A DNA stretch of 64,000 bases, taken from positions 88,001 to 152,000 of the forward strand of contig NZ_JPFW01000004.1 in NCBI RefSeq assembly GCF_000722705.1, read 5' to 3'. The translations under genes were made by a program, and so were the position numbers. The notes under the pieces were generated by a model. That model had not been told where the DNA came from. It did no database searches and worked only from the letters and a program-made list of their open reading frames with translations. This DNA comes from Streptococcus mitis (GTDB lineage: Bacteria; Bacillota; Bacilli; Lactobacillales; Streptococcaceae). Below are positions 19,553 to 27,547 of this stretch, in pieces; position 1 is the first letter of the stretch, and every line of letters begins with the position of its first letter.

Positions 19553-20689
19553 ATGAACAATACTGAATTTTATGATCGTCTGGGGGTGTCAAAAAACGCT
19601 TCGGCAGACGAGATCAAAAAGGCTTATCGTAAGCTTTCGAAAAAATATCACCCAGATATCAACAAGGAGCCTGGTGCTGAGGACAAGTACAAGGAAGTTC
19701 AAGAAGCCTATGAGACTTTGAGTGACGACCAAAAACGTGCAGCCTATGACCAATATGGTGCTGCAGGAGCCAACGGTGGCTTTGGTGGTGCTGGTGGTTT
19801 CGGCGGTTTCAATGGGGCAGGTGGCTTCGGTGGTTTTGAGGACATCTTCTCAAGTTTCTTCGGCGGAGGCGGTGCTTCGCGCAATCCAAACGCTCCTCGT
19901 CAAGGGGATGACCTCCAATACCGTGTGAATTTGACCTTTGAAGAAGCTATTTTCGGAGCTGAAAAAGAAGTCAAGTACAACCGTGAAGCAAGCTGTCGTA
20001 CATGTAATGGCTCAGGTGCTAAGCCAGGAACAAGTCCAGTCACTTGTGGACGCTGTCATGGCGCTGGTGTTATTAACGTCGATACGCAGACTCCGCTTGG
20101 TATGATGCGTCGCCAAGTAACCTGTGATGTCTGTCATGGTCGCGGAAAAGAAATCAAAGATCCATGTACAACTTGTCACGGAACAGGTCATGAAAAACAA
20201 GCTCATAGCGTACATGTCAAAATCCCTGCTGGTGTGGAAACTGGTCAACAAATTCGCCTAGCTGGTCAGGGTGAAGCAGGCTTTAACGGTGGACCATACG
20301 GTGACTTGTATGTAGTAGTTTCTGTGGAAGCCAGCGATAAGTTTGAACGTGAAGGAACGACTATCTTCTACAGTCTCAACCTCAACTTTGTCCAAGCAGC
20401 TCTTGGTGACACAGTAGATATCCCAACTGTTCACGGTGATGTTGAATTGGTTATTCCAGAGGGAACTCAGACTGGTAAGAAATTCCGTCTACGTGGCAAG
20501 GGAGCGCCAAGTCTTCGTGGTGGTGCAGTTGGTGACCAATACGTTACTGTCAATGTCGTGACTCCGACAGGCTTGAACGACCGCCAAAAAGCAGCTTTGA
20601 AAGAATTCGCAGCTGCTGGTGATTTAAAAGTCAATCCAAAGAAAAAGGGCTTCTTTGACCATATTAAAGATGCATTTGAAGGAGAATAA
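19553..20689 (+). CDS. dnaJ: chaperone DnaJ (Hsp40)
   Basis: 378 residues. The J domain carries HPD at residues 33-35. It is followed by a long Gly/Phe region and four zinc-finger repeats ([32 protein letters not shown]), then two C-terminal substrate-binding domains. It stimulates DnaK ATPase and delivers substrates. No Shine-Dalgarno sequence is seen before the ATG (the preceding bases are TATCTTGAATT), which is unusual for this window and leaves room for translational control by the upstream hairpins. Confidence 0.97.
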   Translation: MNNTEFYDRLGVSKNASADEIKKAYRKLSKKYHPDINKEPGAEDKYKEVQEAYETLSDDQKRAAYDQYGAAGANGGFGGAGGFGGFNGAGGFGGFEDIFSSFFGGGGASRNPNAPRQGDDLQYRVNLTFEEAIFGAEKEVKYNREASCRTCNGSGAKPGTSPVTCGRCHGAGVINVDTQTPLGMMRRQVTCDVCHGRGKEIKDPCTTCHGTGHEKQAHSVHVKIPAGVETGQQIRLAGQGEAGFNGGPYGDLYVVVSVEASDKFEREGTTIFYSLNLNFVQAALGDTVDIPTVHGDVELVIPEGTQTGKKFRLRGKGAPSLRGGAVGDQYVTVNVVTPTGLNDRQKAALKEFAAAGDLKVNPKKKGFFDHIKDAFEGE

Positions 20690-20692
20690 AGC

Positions 20693-20716
20693 AAAAAGAG
20701 CCGTCGGGCTCTTTTT
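20693..20716. terminator. bidirectional terminator between dnaJ and the HIT operon
   Basis: AAAAAGAGCC / GGCTCTTTTT with a four-base loop, flanked by A and T runs, so it can work in both directions. Confidence 0.92.
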
Positions 20717-21002
20717 ACTTATCTTCAATTTCCTGTGTTTCTTTGATCACAGCTAGTCTAGTCTGGATATCCTTTTCCAAGACCTTAAACTTGTAAGTCA
20801 GGTCTTCTTGGTATTCCTTAATGAGTTCTTTTTGCTGGTCGATGATTTGCAGGCTGTTTTGGATAATATCCACATCGTCCTTGATAGCTTGAACACGGTC
20901 AGTAGTGTTCAAGACTTCATCTGTGATGACTTGGCGATTTTTTGTGACCAAATAACTTCCTGCTGCAGCTCCTGCAAATAGCAGTAGATTAGATAATTTC
21001 AT
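20715..21002 (-). CDS. small membrane-anchored coiled-coil protein
   Basis: 95 residues. An N-terminal hydrophobic segment (LLLFAGAAAGSYLVT) is followed by a long hydrophilic coiled coil (residues about 30-95), the layout of YtxH-like envelope proteins. It starts 9 bp after the HIT gene and is in the same operon. Some databases call such proteins chemotaxis proteins, which nothing here supports. Function unknown. Confidence 0.78.
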   Translation of the reverse strand: MKLSNLLLFAGAAAGSYLVTKNRQVITDEVLNTTDRVQAIKDDVDIIQNSLQIIDQQKELIKEYQEDLTYKFKVLEKDIQTRLAVIKETQEIEDK

Positions 21003-21011
21003 GGCAACTCC

Positions 21012-21422
21012 TTAGGCGTTTTTGATAGTTTTAGCGACTTGAGCGAGTTTGTCAAAGTCTGGTTCGTGGGCGATAAAATCAATCTTGAGGTCATCGTCCG
21101 CACTGTAGCGAGGAACGAGGTGCACGTGGGTATGAAAGACTGTTTGACCAGCGATTTCTTCACAGTTGGCAATGATATTCATGCCAGCAGCCTTGGTAGC
21201 TTTCATAACTTTTTGAGCCACTTTTGGCACTTGGGCAAGGAGTTGGCTGGCGCTAGTAGCGTCCATTTCCAAAAGATTGCGATAGTGCTCTTTTGGTACG
21301 ACCAAGGTGTGTCCTGGTGTTACTTGAGAGATATCAAGAAAGGCAAGAACCTGCTCATCTTCATATACTTTTGAAGCAGGAATTTCCCCTGCGATGATTT
21401 TACAAAAAATGCAATCTGACAT
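21012..21422 (-). CDS. HIT-family nucleotide hydrolase
   Basis: 136 residues with the histidine triad HTHVHLVP near residue 98 and the N-terminal CIFCKIIAGEIPASKVYED typical of Hint-branch proteins. These enzymes hydrolyse nucleoside phosphoramidates or similar bonds in the cytoplasm. The gene is divergent from ecsA across 67 bp. Confidence 0.93.
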   Translation of the reverse strand: MSDCIFCKIIAGEIPASKVYEDEQVLAFLDISQVTPGHTLVVPKEHYRNLLEMDATSASQLLAQVPKVAQKVMKATKAAGMNIIANCEEIAGQTVFHTHVHLVPRYSADDDLKIDFIAHEPDFDKLAQVAKTIKNA

Positions 21423-21449
21423 AAAATCTACCTCTACTGTATTGAATTT

Positions 21450-21458
21450 TGATATAAT
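21450..21458 (+). promoter_or_regulatory. ecsAB promoter (extended -10)
   Basis: TGATATAAT, 31 bp upstream of the ecsA ATG; no clear -35. Confidence 0.65.
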
Positions 21459-21489
21459 ATAGCTACATTATACCAGATTTGGAGAAAAT

Positions 21490-22221
21490 ATGTTAGAAAT
21501 TAAAAACCTGACAGGTGGCTATGTTCATGTCCCTGTCTTGAAAGATGTGTCCTTTACAGTTGAAAGTGGGCAGTTGGTCGGTTTGATCGGTCTCAATGGT
21601 GCTGGGAAATCGACGACCATCAATGAAATTATCGGTCTGTTGACACCTTATAGCGGTTCTATCAATATCAACGGTTTGACCTTGCAAGAAGACGCGACTA
21701 ACTACCGCAAGCAAATTGGCTACATTCCTGAGACACCCAGTTTGTATGAGGAATTGACCCTCAGAGAGCATATCGAAACGGTTGCTATGGCTTATGGTAT
21801 CGAGCAGAAAGTGGCTTTTGAGCGAGTAGAACATTTGTTAAAAATGTTCCGTCTGGATCAGAAATTGGACTGGTTCCCTGTGCATTTTTCCAAAGGGATG
21901 AAGCAGAAGGTCATGATTATCTGTGCTTTTGTGGTAGACCCGAGTCTTTTCATCGTGGATGAGCCTTTCCTTGGTCTGGATCCGCTGGCTATTTCTGACT
22001 TGATTCAGCTTTTGGAAGTGGAAAAGCAAAAGGGCAAGTCTATTCTCATGAGTACCCACGTGCTGGATTCGGCGGAGAAGATGTGTGATGCCTTTGTTAT
22101 TCTCCACAAGGGAGAGGTGCGTGCCAAGGGGAATCTAACTCAACTGCGCGAAGCCTTTGATATGCCTGAGGCTAGTCTGAATGATATTTACTTGGCTCTG
22201 ACCAAAGAGGAGGACCTATGA
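21490..22221 (+). CDS. ecsA: ABC transporter ATP-binding protein EcsA
   Basis: 243 residues. Walker A LNGAGKST at about 37-44, a degenerate signature FSKGMKQKV in place of LSGGQ, Walker B LFIVDEPFLGLDP and switch MSTHVLD. The degenerate signature is typical of EcsA. Together with EcsB it forms an exporter linked to processing and release of peptides (in Bacillus, to RasP protease function). It overlaps ecsB by 4 bp. Confidence 0.9.
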   Translation: MLEIKNLTGGYVHVPVLKDVSFTVESGQLVGLIGLNGAGKSTTINEIIGLLTPYSGSININGLTLQEDATNYRKQIGYIPETPSLYEELTLREHIETVAMAYGIEQKVAFERVEHLLKMFRLDQKLDWFPVHFSKGMKQKVMIICAFVVDPSLFIVDEPFLGLDPLAISDLIQLLEVEKQKGKSILMSTHVLDSAEKMCDAFVILHKGEVRAKGNLTQLREAFDMPEASLNDIYLALTKEEDL

Positions 22222-23267
22222 AAGACTTGTTTTTAAAGAGAAAGCAGGCTTTTCGTAAGGAGTGTGTCGGTTATCTGCGCTATGTTCTCAATGACCACTT
22301 TGTATTGTTCCTGCTTGTCCTGCTGGGCTTTCTAGCCTACCAGTACAGTCAACTCTTACAACATTTTCCTGAAAATCATTGGCCTATCCTTTTATTTGTA
22401 GGAATTACGTCTGTTTTACTGTTGCTTTGGGGAGGAATTGCCACCTATATGGAGGCTCCAGACAAGCTCTTTCTCTTAGTCGGAGAAGAGGAAATCAAAC
22501 TCCATCTCAAGCGTCAAACTGGCATTTCCCTAGTCTTTTGGCTCTTTGTCCAGACCCTTTTCTTGCTATTGTTTGCGCCCTTATTTTTAGCCATGGGTTA
22601 TGGCTTACCTGTTTTTCTGGTCTATGTGCTTTTATTGGGAGTAGGAAAATATTTCCTCTTTCGTCAAAAGACTAGTAAATTTTTCATTGAAAATAGACTG
22701 GACTGGGACTATGTCATTTCTCAAGAAAGCAAGCGTAAGCAAGTCTTGCTTCGTTTCTTTGCCCTCTTTACCCAGGTAAAGGGAATTTCAAACAGTGTCA
22801 AGCGTCGTGCCTATCTGGACTTTATCCTAAAGGTTGTTCAGAAGGTGCCTGGAAAGATTTGGCAAAATCTCTATCTGCGTTCTTATCTGCGAAATGGAGA
22901 CCTCTTTGCGCTCAGTCTCCGTCTGCTCCTACTTTCCTTGCTGGCGCAGGTCTTTATCGAGCAAGCTTGGATTGCGACAGCAGTGGTAGTTCTCTTTGAC
23001 TATCTCTTGCTCTTCCAGCTGCTGGCCCTCTATCACGCCTTTGACTACCAGTATTTGACCCAACTCTTTCCACTGGACAAGGGGCAAAAGGAAAAAGGCT
23101 TGCAGTCAGTAGTTAGAGGATTGACCAGTTTTGTTTTACTTGTGGAATTAGTTGTCGGCCTTGTGACTTTCCAAGAAAAACTAGCCCTTCTAGCCTTGCT
23201 GGGAGCTGGTTTGGTTTTACTAGTCTTGTACTTACCTTATCAGGTCAAACGTCAGATGCAGGACTAA
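22218..23267 (+). CDS. ecsB: ABC transporter permease EcsB
   Basis: 349 residues with at least six long hydrophobic segments and a basic N-terminus (LFLKRKQAFRKECVGYLRYVLND). It is translationally coupled to ecsA. The size and partner fit EcsB. A convergent terminator follows. Confidence 0.88.
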   Translation: MKDLFLKRKQAFRKECVGYLRYVLNDHFVLFLLVLLGFLAYQYSQLLQHFPENHWPILLFVGITSVLLLLWGGIATYMEAPDKLFLLVGEEEIKLHLKRQTGISLVFWLFVQTLFLLLFAPLFLAMGYGLPVFLVYVLLLGVGKYFLFRQKTSKFFIENRLDWDYVISQESKRKQVLLRFFALFTQVKGISNSVKRRAYLDFILKVVQKVPGKIWQNLYLRSYLRNGDLFALSLRLLLLSLLAQVFIEQAWIATAVVVLFDYLLLFQLLALYHAFDYQYLTQLFPLDKGQKEKGLQSVVRGLTSFVLLVELVVGLVTFQEKLALLALLGAGLVLLVLYLPYQVKRQMQD

Positions 23268-23285
23268 TCTTGCCTATATGACACT

Positions 23286-23326
23286 AAAAAAGAAGTTGAG
23301 TTCAGTTTGTCTCAACTTCTTTTATT
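23286..23326. terminator. bidirectional terminator between ecsB and blpT
   Basis: AAAAGAAGTTGAG / CTCAACTTCTTTT stem with a ten-base loop, flanked by A and T runs. Confidence 0.9.
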
Positions 23327-23328
23327 TT

Positions 23329-23652
23329 CTACAAGATAATGGTTGGTCCGTAGAGACTCAACTTGGTCTTGACTTGGTCAAAGTGGAAGCGGTCATAGGC
23401 CCGCCAAGCGGCGCGTGTAGGAGCATCTGGATTGAGGGCGCTGAGTCCCATGAGAAGACTGGAAGTCTGGTAGAATTTTTCCAGTTCAATCAAGACGCGA
23501 TTATCCACAGTCTCAGCCTTGGCTAGAAAACCAAGAATAGAGTTTAATTGCTCCTGAAAGCGGACGTCGTCAGCTGTTGCCTGTTTGCATGCTTGATAGG
23601 CTTTGTTTAAGTCAGTAATCAAAGTTTGAGCTGTTTTGATTGGGTCTGTCAT
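23329..23652 (-). CDS. blpT: BlpT, blp-locus fitness protein
   Basis: 107 residues, helical and soluble (DLNKAYQACKQATADDVRFQEQLNSI is representative of the pattern, shown here in part). Position and orientation, on the reverse strand next to blpS and after ecsB, match blpT of pneumococci. It follows the double-glycine peptide gene after 28 bp with a strong AGGAGGT ribosome site, so both share the reverse-strand transcript. The molecular role is unknown; in pneumococcus it has been linked to fitness. Confidence 0.82.
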   Translation of the reverse strand: MTDPIKTAQTLITDLNKAYQACKQATADDVRFQEQLNSILGFLAKAETVDNRVLIELEKFYQTSSLLMGLSALNPDAPTRAAWRAYDRFHFDQVKTKLSLYGPTIIL

Positions 23653-23680
23653 TTACGTGACCTCCTATATAATTTATATT

Positions 23681-23932
23681 TTAAGGTAAGGGATTGTGTA
23701 AATCTCCTAGTGAGGCACCTATATTATTAGCAACATTGCCAACTATGTTGCCCCAATCAATGATACATTTACCATTATCAAGATTAGCTTTATTATATGA
23801 ATATCCATTTCTACATAGTACATTATCGCTAATTATATGAAACGGAGAATACCATCCATATGGAATACTACCGCCATTTATATGAGAAAGTTCGATTGAT
23901 GTTAATTGTTTTGTTTTATTTGACTTGGCCAT
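23681..23932 (-). CDS. double-glycine leader peptide, putative two-cysteine class II bacteriocin
   Basis: 83 residues. The leader (residues 1-21) ends in a classic double-glycine site, QLTSIELSHINGG, as used by ComA/BlpA-type exporters. The predicted mature peptide has 62 residues, begins SIPYGWYSP, has two cysteines (precursor positions 40 and 56) that could form a disulfide, and ends in a helix with two GxxxG motifs (GNIVG at 61-65, GASLG at 72-76), as in two-peptide bacteriocins. The AAGGAG ribosome site is well placed. It lacks the YGNGV box of class IIa. No second peptide, immunity gene or exporter gene is adjacent. A BlpR-type promoter lies upstream at 24077-24143. Confidence 0.82.
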   Translation of the reverse strand: MAKSNKTKQLTSIELSHINGGSIPYGWYSPFHIISDNVLCRNGYSYNKANLDNGKCIIDWGNIVGNVANNIGASLGDLHNPLP

Positions 23933-23990
23933 AATTTTCTCCTTGTTATATTTACGTCAATTGCAATAGAGTATATTTATAGGGTGTTAA

Positions 23991-24014
23991 TCATGGTGGA
24001 TGTGAATAAATCAT
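23991..24014 (-). other. seven-codon mini-ORF in the leader of the bacteriocin transcript
   Basis: On the reverse strand a strong AAGGAGG site lies 7 bases before ATG, followed by codons for MIYSHPP and TGA. A second overlapping ATG gives MINTL and stop. It sits between the proposed BlpR promoter and the double-glycine peptide gene. It could be a leader peptide, or the relic of a lost gene whose ribosome site remains. Confidence 0.35.
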
Positions 24015-24076
24015 ATGCAGCCCTCCTTTTTTGATGATTTTTAAAGTTATTGCAAACATAATCTTTCTATAATCAT

Positions 24077-24143
24077 AGTTTATCACTTTTAACTCTTTTT
24101 TTTTATTCAAATCTTTAATTGTCATTGAAATGTCTTGAATTGC
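24077..24143 (-). promoter_or_regulatory. BlpR-type promoter of the bacteriocin-blpT transcript
   Basis: Reading the reverse strand: GCAATTCAAGA (24143-24133), 10 bp, ACAATTAAAGA (24122-24112), 29 bp, then extended -10 TGA-TAAACT (-10 hexamer at 24082-24077). The same spacing occurs at the two other blp-region promoters. No -35 is needed in this arrangement. Confidence 0.65.
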
Positions 24144-24204
24144 GCTGAGTGAATTTTATGATAAAATAGTGGTAAGATTATCATGCTTATTTGAGGAACA
24201 AGCT

Positions 24205-24272
24205 ACCTTTCAGGAGCGTTGAAGGCCTGTTTAGGATTGGGTGTGCTTGTGTTAGATTTTTTCTGTTATTCT
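24205..24272 (+). promoter_or_regulatory. BlpR-type promoter of blpSRH
   Basis: ACCTTTCAGGA (24205-24215), 10 bp, CCTGTTTAGGA (24226-24236), 30 bp, then extended -10 TGT-TATTCT (hexamer at 24267-24272), 20 bp before the blpS ATG. A second, constitutive-looking promoter lies upstream: TTGAAT 24135-24140, 16 bp, TATGAT 24157-24162. It overlaps the divergent BlpR site. Confidence 0.65.
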
Positions 24273-24292
24273 TTTCTTAGGAGGAGAATCCA

Positions 24293-24631
24293 ATGAAACA
24301 TATGATTATTCAGACACAGAAAACAGTCTATAAAGTAAACGTCGACGATGTCTACTATATCCAAACACATCCAACTAAAGCCCATACTGTACAGATTGTT
24401 ACAGAAGAAGCTAGTTTTAATATGGTTCAAAATTTAAGTAATCTTGAGAACCAATATGGGGAAACCTTGATGAGATGTCATCGAAATTGTTTGGTTAATC
24501 TTGATAAAGTAAAATCGATTGATTTTCAAGAAAGAATCCTTTTTCTTGGAGAAGAAGGTCAATACGCTGTCAAGTATGCCAGACGTCGCTATAGAGAAAT
24601 TCGTCAAAAATGGTTGAAAGAAGGGGAGTAA
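24293..24631 (+). CDS. blpS: BlpS, stand-alone LytTR DNA-binding protein
   Basis: 112 residues, consisting of a LytTR domain only (VYYIQTHPTKAHTVQIV, MRCHRNCLVNLDKVKSID) with no receiver domain. It parallels the C-terminal half of BlpR, which follows after 4 bp, and so may modulate BlpR at the same direct repeats. Its regulatory effect is not known to me with certainty. Confidence 0.9.
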   Translation: MKHMIIQTQKTVYKVNVDDVYYIQTHPTKAHTVQIVTEEASFNMVQNLSNLENQYGETLMRCHRNCLVNLDKVKSIDFQERILFLGEEGQYAVKYARRRYREIRQKWLKEGE

Positions 24632-24635
24632 AAAG

Positions 24636-25373
24636 ATGAGGATATTTGTTTTAGAAGATGATTTTTCCCAACAGGCTAGGATTGAAACGACGATTGAGAA
24701 ACTTTTGAAAGAACATCAGATCATTCCCAGTTCTTTTGAAGTCTTTGGGAAATCAGACCAACTGCTGGCAGAGGTGCATGAGAAGGGAGCCCATCAGCTA
24801 TTCTTTTTGGATATTGAGATTCGAAATGAAGAGATGAAGGGGCTGGAAGTGGCTAGAAAGATTCGGGATCGAGACCCCTATGCCCTGATTGTCTTTGTGA
24901 CAACTCACTCGGAGTTTATGCCCCTGTCCTTTCGCTACCAAGTGTCTGCTTTGGACTACATTGATAAGGCCTTGTCGGCAGAGGAGTTTGAATCTCGTAT
25001 CGAGACAGCCCTCCTCTATGCCAATAGTCAAGACAGTAAAAGTCTAGCTGAAGATTGCTTTTACTTTAAATCAAAATTTGCCCAATTCCAGTATCCTTTT
25101 AAAGAGGTCTACTATCTCGAAACATCGCCCAGAGCCCATCGTGTTATTCTCTATACCAAGACAGACAGGCTGGAATTTACAGCGAGTTTAGAGGAGGTTT
25201 TCAAGCAGGAACCCCGTCTCTTGCAGTGCCATCGCTCTTTTCTCATTAATCCTGCCAATGTGGTTCGTTTGGATAAGAAAGAAAAACTTCTTTACTTCCC
25301 CAATGGTGGAAGCTGTATGATAGCGCGTTATAAGGTCAGGGAAGTGTCTGAGGCTATCAATAACTTGCACTAG
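24636..25373 (+). CDS. blpR: BlpR response regulator (receiver-LytTR)
   Basis: 245 residues. Receiver domain residues 1-125 with Asp8/Asp9 and phospho-acceptor Asp59 (LFFLDIEI), then LytTR domain from about 140 (VYYLETSPRAHRVILY, LQCHRSFLINPANVVRLD). It belongs to the ComE/AgrA group that binds paired direct repeats. It activates bacteriocin genes when BlpH senses pheromone. It is followed by blpH 13 bp downstream. The receiver and DNA-binding residues look intact. Confidence 0.95.
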   Translation: MRIFVLEDDFSQQARIETTIEKLLKEHQIIPSSFEVFGKSDQLLAEVHEKGAHQLFFLDIEIRNEEMKGLEVARKIRDRDPYALIVFVTTHSEFMPLSFRYQVSALDYIDKALSAEEFESRIETALLYANSQDSKSLAEDCFYFKSKFAQFQYPFKEVYYLETSPRAHRVILYTKTDRLEFTASLEEVFKQEPRLLQCHRSFLINPANVVRLDKKEKLLYFPNGGSCMIARYKVREVSEAINNLH

Positions 25374-25386
25374 GTGAGGAGAATTT

Positions 25387-26736
25387 ATGTATATTTTTTG
25401 GATGATATTGTATTCACTAGCTATTATTGGGCTAGAAATTATCATGTTCTTTAAGGTAGATGGAATTAGTCTCACTTTCGATAGAATTTTTAAGGCCTTT
25501 CTTCTAAAATTTCTTCTAGCAGCAATTGTTACAACTTTTAAATTTTTAGTCTTGACTGACTATCTGTCATACTTTATAGAACCCTTGTTCGGCATCAGCT
25601 TGTCTCTCATATTTTTAAGAGGGCTTCCTAAAAAACTCCTTTTCTTTTATGGTCTTTTTCCAGTTGTATTGATGGATATTTTTTACAGAAGTGTCTCCTA
25701 TTTTGTGTTTCCGTTTTTGGGGAAAGGGATTGTAGATGGATATGGAAATCCTCTCTTTTTGTTGATTATGATATTCGTTTACTCCATAGTATTAGTCTTT
25801 TTGAAATGGTTGAACTATGATTTTACTAGTTTGAGAAGGGAGATTCTAGATAAAGCTTTTCAAAAGTCTCTGACTACGATTAACTGGATAATGGGGGCTT
25901 ACTTTTTTGTCATGGAAAGTCTGTCTTACTTTGAATATGCATACGATATCCAATCAAAGACTGTTCGCCATCTCATCCTAGTGTTTTACCTCCTCTTTTT
26001 TATGGGGGTTATCAAGAAATTAGATACCTATTTGAAGGACAAACTCCATGAGAGACTGGACCAAGAGCAGGCCTTGCGCTATAGAGATATGGAACGCTAT
26101 AGTCGGCATATAGAGGAACTTTACAAGGAAGTACGGAGTTTTCGCCATGATTACACCAACCTCTTGACCAGTTTACGTCTGGGCATTGAAGAGGAGGATA
26201 TGGAGCAGATAAAAGAGGTCTACGACTCGGTCTTAAAGGATTCTAGTGAAAAATTGCAGGACAATAAATATGACCTTGGTCGATTGGTAAATATTCGTGA
26301 TAAAGCCCTAAAAAGTCTTCTAGCAGGGAAATTTCTAAAAGCCAGAGATAAGAACATAGTCTTTAATGTCGAAGTTCCAGAGGAGATTCAGGTAGAGGGG
26401 ATGAGCTTACTTGACTTTCTAACCATTGTGTCTATCCTTTGTGACAACGCTATTGAAGCCAGTGCAGAGGCTAGTCAACCTCATGTTTCAATTGCCTTTT
26501 TAAAAAATGGAGCACAGGAGACATTTATCATCGAAAATTCCATCAAAGAAGAGGAGATAGATATTTCTGAAATCTTCTCCTTTGGAGCCAGTTCTAAAGG
26601 GGAGGAGAGAGGAGTTGGTCTCTATACCGTTATGAAAATTGTGGAAAGTCATCCCAATACCAGTCTCAATACCACCTGTCAAAATCAAGTCTTTCGTCAG
26701 GTTTTAACGGTTCACTTGTTGCCGGTTGGTCATTAG
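25387..26736 (+). CDS. blpH: BlpH sensor histidine kinase
   Basis: 449 residues. The N-terminal 210 residues hold about six membrane segments, the pheromone receptor part. A linker is followed by the HPK10-type kinase: H-box FRHDYTNLLTSL, N-box CDNAIEAS and G-box GVGLYTVMKI. In typical blp loci the pheromone gene blpC and transporter genes blpBA follow in reverse orientation. Here only 88 non-coding bases separate blpH from an unrelated small membrane protein gene. Confidence 0.94.
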   Translation: MYIFWMILYSLAIIGLEIIMFFKVDGISLTFDRIFKAFLLKFLLAAIVTTFKFLVLTDYLSYFIEPLFGISLSLIFLRGLPKKLLFFYGLFPVVLMDIFYRSVSYFVFPFLGKGIVDGYGNPLFLLIMIFVYSIVLVFLKWLNYDFTSLRREILDKAFQKSLTTINWIMGAYFFVMESLSYFEYAYDIQSKTVRHLILVFYLLFFMGVIKKLDTYLKDKLHERLDQEQALRYRDMERYSRHIEELYKEVRSFRHDYTNLLTSLRLGIEEEDMEQIKEVYDSVLKDSSEKLQDNKYDLGRLVNIRDKALKSLLAGKFLKARDKNIVFNVEVPEEIQVEGMSLLDFLTIVSILCDNAIEASAEASQPHVSIAFLKNGAQETFIIENSIKEEEIDISEIFSFGASSKGEERGVGLYTVMKIVESHPNTSLNTTCQNQVFRQVLTVHLLPVGH

Positions 26737-26799
26737 AAAATTTGTGAAAAAATTGGCAGAAGTTAACAGATAAAGTTTGTCTTTATCGAGCCAGACTTT

Positions 26800-26808
26800 T
26801 GCTATAGT
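26800..26808 (+). promoter_or_regulatory. extended -10 promoter after blpH
   Basis: TGCTATAGT, 16 bp before the next gene. The BlpR-type direct repeats do not occur at the matching distance here. Confidence 0.5.
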
Positions 26809-26824
26809 ATCTGAGGTATATTAA

Positions 26825-27181
26825 ATGAATAAGAAATCCTTTTTTATCATCTGTTCTACGTTGATTATAGCATCGAATCTTCTCATGATTTCCGTGGTGA
26901 ACAAGGGAGAAGAAACAGGGAGCAACCTGTTTGTGATTGCTATAGCCTGTATTTTATTACCAGCTTTTTTATATGCGGTTGAAAACCGACTGACTTCATT
27001 GGTAAGAGTAGAATCAATACTCCTGATTCAGTTGACAGTTATATCCCTACTCCGTCTTATCAACAGAATAGGGAGTACGCCTGAAATCCTCAACATTATC
27101 GTTACCCTTATCGCTTTGGCAAGTGGGACAGCTGCTATCCTTGTTGCGATCATGAGAATATATGAGAACATACGGAAGTGA
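26825..27181 (+). CDS. small four-helix membrane protein of the blp region
   Basis: 118 residues with four hydrophobic segments (near 7-24, 34-50, 60-80, 87-108) and basic loops. It is not recognised. Size, topology and position at the start of the blp immunity zone suggest an immunity-type membrane protein, which is inference from context only. Its ribosome site is weak (ATCTGAGGTATATTAA before the ATG), and a terminator follows. Confidence 0.7.
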   Translation: MNKKSFFIICSTLIIASNLLMISVVNKGEETGSNLFVIAIACILLPAFLYAVENRLTSLVRVESILLIQLTVISLLRLINRIGSTPEILNIIVTLIALASGTAAILVAIMRIYENIRK

Positions 27182-27230
27182 GGGTGAGTAGTTCTCTATT
27201 TTGTATTTTCACATTGTCAAGTTCCCCCAG

Positions 27231-27260
27231 GGCAAGTATGTTTTTCATGCTTGCTTTTTA
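27231..27260 (+). terminator. terminator
   Basis: GCAAGTATG / CATGCTTGC stem, TTTTT loop and TTTTT tail. It separates the four-helix protein from the BlpR-controlled transcript downstream. Confidence 0.85.
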
Positions 27261-27269
27261 AATTTTTTA

Positions 27270-27336
27270 ACAATTCAAGATGTTTTGATGACCATTTACG
27301 ATTTGAGTGATCTAAGAATAAAACGAGTGCTATACT
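27270..27336 (+). promoter_or_regulatory. BlpR-type promoter of the immunity-region operon
   Basis: ACAATTCAAGA (27270-27280), 10 bp, ACCATTTACGA (27291-27301), 29 bp, then extended -10 TGC-TATACT (hexamer at 27331-27336). Spacing is identical to the reverse-strand bacteriocin promoter. Confidence 0.7.
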
Positions 27337-27382
27337 AGCAGTGTAAAGGTTCTAGCTCAACAAAGATTCAGGAGGAAATCTT

Positions 27383-27547
27383 ATGAAGAAAAATATACTT
27401 GTCATTTTCATCTTGTATCTAATCATGTCCATCTTTCTTTATCCGTTTAGGGAGAGTACTTGGTATCAGCTATTTTATACCATAGCCTATGTGATTGCAG
27501 TGATGATTTATTTTGCTATCATGAAAAAGAAAGGAGAAAAGAAATGA
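27383..27547 (+). CDS. 54-residue two-helix membrane peptide
   Basis: Starts MKKNILVIFILYLIMSIF after a strong AGGAGGA ribosome site. It contains two hydrophobic helices (about 5-21 and 29-47) and ends in a Lys-rich tail. It is the first gene of the BlpR-type transcript and overlaps the next gene by 4 bp (ATGA). It is likely a small blp immunity or accessory peptide; there is no double-glycine leader, so it is not a secreted bacteriocin of the usual kind. Confidence 0.72.
   Translation: MKKNILVIFILYLIMSIFLYPFRESTWYQLFYTIAYVIAVMIYFAIMKKKGEKK

Noticed and set aside
26742-26808. fourth BlpR-type promoter before the four-helix protein at 26825
   Set aside because: An extended -10 is present, but at the matching distance the bases do not resemble the 11-bp repeats.
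27460-27543. 28-codon N-terminal extension of the 134-residue blp membrane protein
   Set aside because: It overlaps the 54-codon gene in another frame, lacks a ribosome site and reads as Cys/His-rich sequence unlike the rest.
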